37,192 nucleotides of DNA. Source: Hymenoscyphus infarciens (Eukaryota > Ascomycota > Leotiomycetes > Helotiales > Helotiaceae). Position 1 is the first letter of the stretch, and each line of letters starts with the position of its first letter. Position numbers and translations under genes: made by a program. Under the pieces are notes generated by a model that ran no database searches, was not told the origin of the DNA, and saw nothing but the letters and a program-made list of their open reading frames with translations. This document shows, piece by piece, positions 20,954-30,840 of this stretch. Where the stretch lies: the NCBI GenBank assembly GCA_001414345.1, contig LLCB01000435.1:1-37192 (forward strand). Direction: 5' to 3'.

Positions 20954-20974
20954 ATTCATAGGTCACCTATGAAT
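20954..20974. repeat. 21-bp perfect palindrome centred on AGGTCACCT
   Basis: ATTCATAGGT, one central C, then ACCTATGAAT: two perfect 10-bp arms. The AGGTNACCT core recurs three times near 36.7-36.8 kb. Confidence 0.9.
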
Positions 20975-23109
20975 AGTTTGATTTTCTGTTAAGCTTTTTC
21001 CGGGTACCCTACGAATAGCTCAATAGTAGGTTAAGAACCGCAAGACGATTCTTTCAGCACTTTCTCTCTATTTTTTGCCTTTATGTTATCCTCTTTGTTT
21101 TGTTTTCCTCCTCTTCGCTTCAGGTTTTGTTTTGTGGTGATTTGACCAGGCGGGGGATGTTGGAAGTGACACACTTCATTCCTCTACGATTCGGGGGAGT
21201 TGTTTCGTTTCGCTATCTTCTCGCGTATGGTGTGTGTGTTCTGACTTGCTTTATTTCTTCCAAATGTGTGAACTTCTTGGATCCGAGGTTGAAGTTGTTT
21301 GGGTTAAAACTGCTACTGTAAAGGTGAGCTCAGGGAAGAACTGGGGGGTGGCAAGTCAAGCTTAGGCGGTTGGTTGGTTTTACAAATTTCCAATTCGGGT
21401 TATTTTGTTGATGTTGCAGTTGCAGTTTCTTGGGAGCAATCCAGAGGGGCTGAAGGACTTTCCTTGAAGTGGGTGGTTAGTTGAGATGAGAACTCTGGAA
21501 GTCAAGAGGTTTGGTCATTCTTCTTTATGTAGCCAGTACTAGCTCTCAAGATTCCTTCAAGCTTGCTGGGAGAATGGGTGCTGGAAGGGTAGAAGTAGAA
21601 TCGAAAGCTCTAGGTAGTTTCTTAATGTCGAGCACATTTCCCCCCCCCCTAGAAACACGGCCATTACTTTGTGCACACTCACCTCCATTGTTACATTCTC
21701 AAGTCTAGAATAAGAGGTATTGCTCCAAAAGACTTGGGATAATGAAGAGTTTGAAATGCTAATTCTTCATAATCTTCTCGAATAATATATCTAATTGTTC
21801 TAGATTTTCTGGCACCACTCATGCCCACTTCTCCTAAGATGGAGCATTGAAGCTACGAAGAGAGCATTGAGTAGCTCAACGATTATCCCTCTAGGAGAGT
21901 GGGTTTCACTGCAATGAGCTGCCCCTTTCAGTTATAATTACCAGTATATCCATACGGAGGAAGAGCTTTTCAGTCTTGAATCTCGAGGGGCTTTGAATTC
22001 CCCCGTGGGGGTGGGGAAGTATTTCTATCACGTCTTGTTAGTGAGTAATGGTTGCTTTGAGATGTTCAGGGGTGGTGTTTGGGACTTTGAAGAGTGTGTG
22101 GGTTGGTGGTTGAAGTACTTAGAATGCCGTGGAGAACTGGGGAATTTGCTGTACCGACTTTATATGTTCCATTTTATTCACTGGTGATATAGGGTTCTGA
22201 TACTTTGGCCAAATAATTCGATTATCCTTACTATTTAGAACAATATCATTTACTGAATGTGGAACGTCGTACCAACCTTTGCAGCTGAAACAAGGTTTAG
22301 CTATGTGTTTACTTACTGAGTTTTGAGCAGATACCCACGGGATCGTTGTAAAACTAAAGAGTAACCTAGGCGTTCTTCTACGAAGGGGTTGATTGATGTC
22401 TTGCTGCACTAGCCTACAAAGATAAGAGGGGGGGGGGCGGCAGGAGAGTTTTAAGCATAGCATATTTTCCCTACAATCACAAGAGTAATGGAGTTGTGGA
22501 AAGATCAAATAAAGTTAGGTATATTTGTCTGCCCTCTCACCCCGAGACAGAGAGTGACCTCCACCAATATAGTTACATAAAAGCCTCCACTCCATTTTTA
22601 CCCACCCTTCCCATCCCCGCTAGAAAATCAGCGGTAAGAAGCTTGCCAATAATTACCAGCAAGACTGTCTTCGCCAATCCCCATACCATTCCATTTCCTT
22701 CCCATTTCCAGTCCTGTTTATTTCCTGCCCATCCATGCCATCTATTTCATCGCTAAAAATCTGTCATAACCATAACGCACGTACACACGTCTCTTTTTCC
22801 TAATTACAAGCAAACCTACTACGAAAGAAGAGTAAAAATAGAAAGGAAAAGGAAAATCGAAAAGTAGACATCAAAACAACCTTCCCAAACAAGAGAAAGG
22901 AAATCCACGAAAGTCGGAAAAGTCCCACCGCTATGCAACGTATTTGCGCACATTTCCACACAGGACAGAAAAGAAAAAGTATATATAAACAAGCCCCAGG
23001 GTATAAAAAAGAGACTCGTCGGCGGGGAACCTCGGTTTCCAGAAACACAAACGAAAAAACCGCGAGAGAGCTTTTAGAGGAATTGTCGAAAGGATGAATA
23101 ATCATTTAA

Positions 23110-25463
23110 TTATGTGCCGATACCCCGAAGGACTCGAGCAGGATTGCCGCAAACAACCGTATATTTCGGAACATCCTAGAAAGCGAGCTGAGTTAGCATT
23201 GCAAAGGATTTGTTGGTGCGGCTGAAAAACAAGAGAATATTAGAGTTAAAACTTACCCTTGTGACGACGGATCCAGCTCCCACCGTGCTACCCTCACCAA
23301 TCGTTCGGCCTGGAAGGATGATTACACCGCCTCCAATCCAGCAGTCGGATTGGATTGTGACTTTCTTTCCAAGGCTTGGTCCTCTGGACCCCAATCTTCT
23401 CCTTGGGTCAACCGGTAGAGTGGTAGTGTAGATGTTGACATTGGGTCCGATATTACATCTATCACCGATGGACACTTGACAAGTGTCAAGAATGGTGCAA
23501 TTCTTGCCGATTGCCACATCTTGTCCAATGGTGATGTTGTAGCCGTAGTCGCAATTGAATGGTGCTTCGACGACAACATTATCGCCGACTCGACCTGATG
23601 GGTTGACAGGTGATACACCGGTTGGAGAGGATGAGATTTCTTTGGGTTGCAAAATATCTCGAAAGAGGCGGGCGCGTTCTTCTGGGGAAACACCATTGTT
23701 CGGATTGGTGCTTCCGTTGAAACGCCAACATGATCCATTGCATCGCTCACGTTCGAGGACAAGCTCCTTGTCGAATGGGAAATAGTGGCGGCCAGCAAGC
23801 ATTGACTCTTTCTGAGTAGGGTGTCGACTGGGTGAGCCCAGATTCGCCAAGGCCAATTGAGCAGCCATCTGAGGATTGGTGTGTGGGCTTTCTGAATTCA
23901 TTTGGGGATGTATTATTTGAGGGACGTTTGATGATGCTGATTGGGGTGTGATGGCTTCTTCCTGTCTTGACTCTTGTCTCGAAAGGTCGTGAAAAGGCCC
24001 CGGGCGTGCCTCGTAAGGGGTCTTTGTATCATAAGGGGTCTTAAGTAGTCGATCGGGGTGTGCACTACTCGAAGCTGTGAGGGGCGTTGCTGTTTGACCG
24101 GAGTAGGATATTGTTGGAAGTCGATTATTCTCGGGACTTGCAACAGAAGCGCTGGGGATGGTAGAAGCACTCGGCTGCTCGTCGTCAATATCAATAGGGC
24201 GGCCGTGTTGTGGGTCGACTCGAAGGCCTTGACCTCGATAACCTGGCAACGGTTCTCTACGCGGCGGCGGCCCTAAACCGTAAGGCGATGATTGGTAGGC
24301 TGGACCTTCATATTCCGTTTTTGACTGCAGTGGGATAGGCGCTTGCTTTTGCTCAGTCTTTTGCCATGGACCTCGTTGTTGGTATCCAGAACAAACAAAC
24401 CCACCTCGGAGGCAGTTGGTACCTTATTGGTCTGTCAGTACGTGTATTTTTGGATGCGGGAAATTCAATACTCACATTCTGGTTTGGTCTCATCACACTT
24501 CTTCTTACGTCGCCTACAAGTCATACATCCCGTCTTGGTTCGGTTGCTGAAATTGCGCTTTCTCTTCTTGGGGTCCGATTGTACCGACATTTCTCTTCTA
24601 TCATTGCCGTAGCTATCGTAGGGATTTGCGGACCGGTCATCATCGGGACTCCCATCTTCATATTCACGTTGCTGGACATCCATGTTATGGGTCTCTCTTC
24701 GTAAAGCTTCGGAAAGGCGCTCGTCGGAGCTCATATGGCCATGCTGATATCGGCTGTGCCATGCTTCACCTCCGTAGACTGCACTGGGCGCATTATCGGG
24801 TATGGCGCTATCAGGTACATTATCGCTATCGTGGTAGTGACCTTCTGAGCTGTAATGTGGATGCCCTGAGCGAGCTGACATGTTTTGGTCCCTAGAAGTG
24901 TCGCCTTCAGTGGTGGTGGTGGTTGCTGTGGTCGGGGTCTGTTTTGTGGACGATGATGGATGAGGGGTCCCGGGAAGAGGATGAGGATATGGATTTGACG
25001 AAGAACTTTGACCATTTGAGTCCGATCTCTTTCGCTTGTGAGATCCATCGGTATCTGGGTAAGAGGGCCCTTGGTGGTAGGGTCTTTCTCCATTGACGGC
25101 GCCCCAATCGTCTCTCTGAGTTGATGTTGAAATCTTCAACTTTTCCTGGCCTGGAGGAGTGATTCTTGGTTGGCCATTAACTCTCTCATCCGAATTTCTT
25201 CTCGATGGTGGTCCATTTCCGTTCCCATTTCCATTTGCTGAGGGCTGCTCCTTTCCATTCACAGCTGTGAAACGTGATGTCGGGGATTCTTGCTGCGGAG
25301 CTGCCACGGCTAGTCTATCGTCTTCGTCGCCCATAGTCAAAGTGGAAGGGAGGGTATCTGAAAGCTTCCTCGTTGCGCTCAAAAGAGTTTCCCTGGCTAG
25401 AGTTACCAGGTCCCGCTTGTGGTGGGCAATGGGGCTCCGCGGGGTAACTGGTTCGCTCGACAA
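23110..25463 (-). CDS. Zn2Cys6 transcription factor fused to maltose-acetyltransferase-like domain
   Basis: The model gives 739 aa in three exons: 25463-24476, 24422-23257 and 23175-23110. Introns are 53 bp (GTGAGT...AAG) and 81 bp (GTAAGT...CTAG). Residues 1-300 are low-complexity and probably disordered, with a KRKR cluster. A canonical Zn2Cys6 cluster follows: Cys 313, 316, 323, 330, 333, 340 with basic RRRKKK between Cys2 and Cys3 (CX2CX6CX6CX2CX6C). A long Ser/Pro linker leads to a MAC-type segment (about 535-589; LAGRHYFPFDKELVLERERC) and a hexapeptide-repeat left-handed beta-helix (about 607-739) ending DVPKYTVVCGNPARV, the family's C-terminal signature. The helix is the maltose/galactoside O-acetyltransferase (NodL/LacA) type that binds acetyl-CoA. 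The usual catalytic His is Leu665 in IYTTTLPVDP. So it is probably a nuclear regulator with a ligand-binding rather than enzymatic tail (inference). Start at 25463 gives the longest frame; Met at 25334 is an alternative. Confidence 0.9.
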
Positions 25464-28400
25464 CTTCAGCGAGTATGACTTCGCTCCTGGATGCGATTGC
25501 GCAAAGTCCAGGTGAACGAGAGCTCGTACTTCCGCCAGTTTTACGACGTTTGAGACGGCTCGAGGACAGGTGCCCGAATGAATGAGAGACGGAGATCAGG
25601 TGATGATCTTTTGGCCACTCAATTAACTTTCGGCACAGTGAATCTGGGATCTTTTCTTCACTTTAAGCTCTGGGCTTATTTTCTCATAAATTAAGCTCGA
25701 TCCTCGCTTTACTTCGAAAGGCGTAGTTGGTGGGTAGAAAGAGCGAGGGATGTGGTTTTCTAATGGTGACTGACGGGTTGTCCGACGTGGTGTGCTGGTA
25801 CGAGTACTTGCGTGTACTTTGGAAGACCAGCTCGCTTGCGCCTTTCCGCTCTTGCACTTGATGGGGAACCGAACCCCAGATTCCTTCCCGGATGCCTTCG
25901 ACGCGTCAATTCGGTCCACGCAAGTGCTGAAACTGCAATTGATCGCTTGAATGATCTCCTCCTCTCTTTGACCACGATGTCAACTTCTTCGCGTTTGGGG
26001 ACTTCCTCGCCCTCAGAAATCAGGATCCGTTCAGCGGCGGTTTTCCGCTTCCTGAAGTCAGGCTGACCCGATCGATCGTCACGACTTTCCAGTGATTATC
26101 GAGATATCCTTCTCACGAGTCTCTACCTTTTCCTTGCTCTGAATCCTCTGCGCAATCGGATAGGCGCGATGCCCGTCGTCGGCTGCGGTTGCGGTGCCTT
26201 TTTTGAATTGCGTGGCGGGAACGATTGGGGGGCATGTTGCGCGCCTATTGCGGGACCTGGCCTGGGCCACTTTGTCGCTAAAATCCAGGCCGGGGGAGGT
26301 GTGGGCGGGACCCCTTGAAATTACTTTTTTAGTGTGTGTGAGAGTTGAACGTCGAGTCGTCCAGTTCACGTCTTGCAGTGGGATGGGATGGACAAAGGCC
26401 ATGAAAGGGGGGGGGGGGGGGGTAAGGGCATCTGCCATCGGCTGGTGCCCAGCGAGGTAGGGGGGTTACTCAGTAGCGTAAGTAACATACAGGGGAAAAG
26501 GGGTACTGGCAATGCTGGGTGGTGGGTAATGGGTGATGATACCAGGGACCCGACTGATGAAAAGTTGCTTGAATCACTGCTGGGTCCTGACCCGTCCAGT
26601 GCAGTAACTGCTGTTGTCAGTGCACTGATTTAGTTTAGTTACTGTAAGTACTGGAGGCTCAGTACAGGACTGCAAGACAATATCAGAAGTCTGACGCTAA
26701 CAAGTACCTAGCGCAGATGGACTCGCCTGCTTGTGTAATCGCCGACTTTCTAATCGCGGCCAAAGATCCTCACCAGCTTCGGTTGATGGATGAGGGGAAC
26801 ACTGCATACGACGGCCTAGCATCGCCTAACATGGTTCTAGCCGTCCAGGACCCTTTCCCCGGCGTCAATTGACCATGGGCGTACTGTACAGTACTCTCGG
26901 AAGATGTAAGATGTTCACAGAGCAGAGTCCTTCGGAATCGTCCTCCCCGATGCCCCGCCTTGTCACCAGCAACCACTGAAGACGACCCGGAGTACGTACC
27001 TGGAAATGAAGACAATGTCAAAGAGCTGCATGTATCGCATATATGGTACGACTCAGCCTCCCTTTCCACCGGGTTTTCGAGGAACTCGAGGAGTCGAGCG
27101 AGCAAAAGAGTGTGGTACCGTACCAACGTACCGACTTATGTTATGGTTCTGAGAAGGGCAACAGAATAGGCAAACGCATCAGCATCGAGCAGCAGAAAAA
27201 GCAGCAGCCGCGTGAGATGAGCTGCATACGCTATACATACAGGATACCTACCATCTTCCCCCCCCAGAACAACCTCGCAGAGAGACCAGAGCACCAGGCT
27301 CGCACCGGCAGATCACTGAAAACAGGGCTCAAGAGCAGTTGGTTTTGCCTATACGATACAGAGGTACGGACCTCTGCCTCCTCGCAGAAACTTTCAACCG
27401 CCATATCAAGACCCAAATGATTCTCGCTCCGTGCTACGTGGAGTCACTAGAAGCTTCCAAGTTCCCAAGTTTCATTTTCCTCGTTTTCTTCGCTCATCCT
27501 TACGGAATATCCACTTTCGGTTTCTCCCTCCCTCCAACTGGTGCAAGTTGATCTCTCCCTCATTCTCCAAAACACCGCCAAAGTCATAAGCGGCTGGCTA
27601 CTGATGCTGGATGCTAGTGTTAGCCACTGCATCACACGCTGGCGTACTACCCGCGCCCCTGCTCTCGCGCATAATTGGTTGCTGCTGCTTCGGCGTCTAT
27701 CTCGATTAGGCAAGGCTACACTCCCACACCCTCCAAGTCAAAAAGTCCCACCAATTCATACCGACACCATACCATCCATACACAGCTTACCTTGAGCACC
27801 CATCAGCAGATGAAGCACACCGTTCACCGACACACCCCACCAAAATCTCAGCAGAGCAGTAGAGGCTGTGTTCATCGAATCCCGCCCTCAATATTTTGCC
27901 AACCAGTCAGCCCCCAATCGGACGTCACGACCAGGCTGAGACCTGCTAATCGCCTCTCGTCGGTCGGGGTAAATGAGAGTCACAAACGCAAATTTGAACA
28001 TCGTATACGGAGTACAACCGCGGCATGCAGCACACTTTGTGAAGCTTCTTGCCGCTTCAAATCCTGGTCGCAAGCTTCCGTGTGTAAAGGCGCATGAATA
28101 TATTTTTCTCGATGAGCGATCGAGTTGGGATGGTGGATTGATGTCCAGTTAGCCCCCCTTGCAACTATCGAGCCCGCCTGCGTCTCGATGAAACAATATT
28201 CCGAAGGGATCAGAACAAGGATCGTTGACCAGAATAGACCATTCAAGCTTATCGTCAACTTGCCATCAGATTATCACCAACTCGTGATCGATCTTCCATG
28301 GTAATGCTCGAGTTTATAGATTCGGAACTGATGGGTATTTCATAGGTAGAAAGCTCACCACTTGGCCGGCAGGAATGCAAGGCCGTCTCCATTTAATCAA

Positions 28401-28800
28401 CCATGCAGAAGTCGAGAGGTTGGGGTAGTGACTGCGACCCGCTTACAGCGTCAATGTAATCTTGAAATTGCCGAGCGGCGTCTTTCTGAAGGCTTGAAGC
28501 GCAGGACAACGACCAGTCATCAACCAAAGCAGCAAGAGATCCTCGATGCCCTATTACGTGACCCCTGGGGAGTTGGGACGGCGGTTCAAGGCATTTAAGC
28601 GTGGTGAGTGGTATGGCCACTACCACTGTGCTTGCGCGCTTCAACATACATGAAATGTGGGTGGTGAAAAGCAAGTCACCATCACACTCTGTACCCATTC
28701 GTGGTCGGTCACTGGTGGTTACCCTTGGTGGGATGAGGCTGGATTCTGGGTATCAATATTGCCGGCAGATGTCATAAGCCAATAGCATCCTCCAAGACCG
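25464..28800. other. Upstream region of the fusion gene and start of gene-free arm
   Basis: The first 600-1000 bp are the likely promoter and leader of the minus-strand fusion gene. Beyond that, base composition is ordinary (no RIP signature), but no frame shows a recognisable domain, signal peptide or convincing intron structure; the longest open frame (27675-28097, 140 codons) is low-complexity. Many GTAC-containing words occur (for example GTACTGTACAGTAC near 26881 and GGTACCGTACC near 27113). Confidence 0.45.
26407..26422. repeat. Poly-G tract (16 nt)
   Basis: A run of sixteen G about 950 bp upstream of the fusion gene's start codon. Length is likely unreliable in sequencing and variable in nature. 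Confidence 0.9.
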
Positions 28801-28866
28801 ACAATTGGATACCGGTCACTGGGACTTCTTCACCCACTCGAGCGGAGAGCCACTCTGTTCCAGGCA

Positions 28867-28910
28867 GGTCGGTCAACCGGTCTCGGTCGGTCAAGTCGGT
28901 CAAATCGGAC
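28867..28910. promoter_or_regulatory. Cluster of CGGTCAA-type motifs
   Basis: Within 44 bp the words TCGGTCAA, CCGGTCTCGG, TCGGTCAA, TCGGTCAA and TCGGAC follow each other. CGG half-sites in direct and inverted orientation are what Zn2Cys6 factors bind, so this may be a binding-site array; it might also be just a short degenerate tandem repeat. Confidence 0.4.
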
Positions 28911-30744
28911 GTGGCGTGTTGGTTTTGGGATATTGCGATCTCGCAGATGTTGGGTGTCTGTCCCAGTCAAGATTCTCGCATCTGCTACCAACTCGAAAGG
29001 CCCGTTTGGGTATTCTACGATGCAGGTTGGCACTTCATGCTTCGTCAACCCGATAAAAACGAAATGAGAAGGACTTGCGAGGGATTTATGAGGATTTCTG
29101 GTGGCTTGGTTTTAGCTTTCCAGCCCAACTTTCTTGGAGGGAAGCAAGGCTCGCGGGGACCTCGGAAACGTCGATTAATGATTAAGCGCGGCGTGAATGG
29201 TGCTATGGTCGTGCCCTGACGCCTCCCCGCTCCCGGCTGGCGATGGTCCTGTTCCATGGGTCCTCTCGTTTTACGTAGGATAAAACACAACGCCCGACCG
29301 GGGTTCACGAACGAGAGAGAGCCAAAAGCAGTTAGTGACTATAGTTACCTACAGTACGTACTGCACAGTACTACACACAAAACAAACAATACCGACATGA
29401 CAAGGAGAGCTTGCCTTCAATTCCTCGAAAGGGGACATCCCACCCCTCCTTCTTGCGCGCTCTTTACGTACCGAGTACATTGCATCGTGGAAAGAGAACT
29501 TTTGCACTGTTTGCGACCGCCCTGTCCAGCTGTTGGTATCTCGACCAGTTGTCCAATGATGAGCCATTGGCGGGGGTCTGCAGCCAAACGCATGCCGAGC
29601 GACAGCCATAGCTTGCAGCTTTTGGTCTGGTGAGCCTGCACTTTAGCCGCCAAGCACTATACTACCTCGCCGTTATAGCTTTAGAGATTACCGGCTTACT
29701 TGAGGATGAGAAAATACACGGAAGGAAACGTTGGGGTTTCGAACTCTCTCAGAGGAGAGTTTTAACATCACCTCATACACAAAGGGTCCAACATGCTGCA
29801 ACCTTGCTCGTGTACAACGCGATCGGAAATCTCCTCCAACATTATCTATTTTAAGATGCAGAAGTTCAGGGGGGCGGCTCTTGTCACGTGGACAACCCCA
29901 GTCTTAACATCCCGTCTTCTCCATCTTTCAACTTTCACATCTCGAGTGATATTTAACTTTTGACCGCATGTTTGACAGTCACTGCGCTCTTTGAAACATC
30001 CAACTCTCTGGATTGGTTGGAGTTCCAGGAACGACTTTTCTTCACCAATCATTTCCGTATTTTCGGTTACCGCTTCCTTAAGCGCTCCCCCCTTTCTCTA
30101 GACGCCCACATTCTGACGACGCCCGCCATGTGCGAAAATAGTCTAAATATCTCTTCACCACTCGGAAAAAAGTTCACTACACCTCTCTTGGTTTCCTCAG
30201 CGTGGTCTGGAAACGTCGGACCTGCATGTATTCGATCACCGTTCCTTGATTCGCTACACCTACTATGACGGAGCGTTAAGCTTCACTGAACGTGGAATTT
30301 CACTGTGGCTTATAGAGAAGGAAGCGTCTCGCTCTCCAACATTCTCTGCTTACTTGAGCCGCCCTCGGAAAATACTTCGTTACTTCAGTGGAAGTTCAAG
30401 GATACTCGGTTGGTCCATCACCCCGCGACCATCACTGCATCTTCTAGAAGATCCCCACAAAGAACTCTGTGTTGTGCTGAAGGACGTCATGAGGCTGACG
30501 AGGTATGGTAATTGGAAATCTACAAGCGCTCATGCAGTTGGAAGGCGGTTCTACTTTATCCATTGAAGCGACACCGTTCGTCGAAGCCCAACGAGGGCAA
30601 GGGTGCTGGTACCCCGTCACTCCCTGGCATAGAAGTACCGATGTCAGCGTTTGCATGTAGTTCTGGCCTTGAGGGACCACTCGTGCCTGTCGTACAGCTC
30701 TTCATTCTCTGCAAGTCAGATTGTACCAATTATAGGCAAGTGCT

Positions 30745-30840
30745 GCTTATAAATAGGATTGAGGTCTCAGACCTTCACCTTATAAAATGCAAGAGCGTGA
30801 ATCTCATCACATCTTCTTGATCTTCTCTTTTCTTGTCTGC
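30745..30840 (+). promoter_or_regulatory. Candidate core promoter (TATA boxes plus CT-rich tract)
   Basis: TATAAATAG near 30748 and TATAAAATG near 30781 are followed by a pyrimidine-rich stretch (30808-30840) ending CTTGTCTGCAG. Fungal core promoters commonly have a TATA element 30-60 bp before a CT-rich initiation region. A 19-codon frame starting ATGCCCACAAGC at 30906 follows and could be an upstream ORF of a long leader. No main coding region is visible downstream in the window, so this is tentative. Confidence 0.3.

Larger units (their letters stand above)
20868..23109. other. 2.2-kb stretch without a supportable gene
   Basis: Between the DNA transposon and the 3' end of the fusion gene. 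It starts with inverted repeats (hairpin at 20910-20948, palindrome at 20954-20974). The rest is ordinary-composition sequence with scattered short frames that have no recognisable motifs. Homopolymer runs of C (about 21640-21651) and G (about 22430-22437) occur. The segment 22760-23109 is probably the 3' untranslated region of the minus-strand gene. Confidence 0.45.

Noticed and set aside
27675..28097. 140-codon plus-strand frame in the gene-free arm
   Set aside because: Low-complexity Ser/His/Gln composition, no motif, and equally long frames overlap it on the other strand.
29640..29780. Possible tRNA on the minus strand because of a TTCGAAACCCC word near 29730
   Set aside because: A T-loop-like word is present, but no A-box, acceptor stem or anticodon arm can be folded around it.
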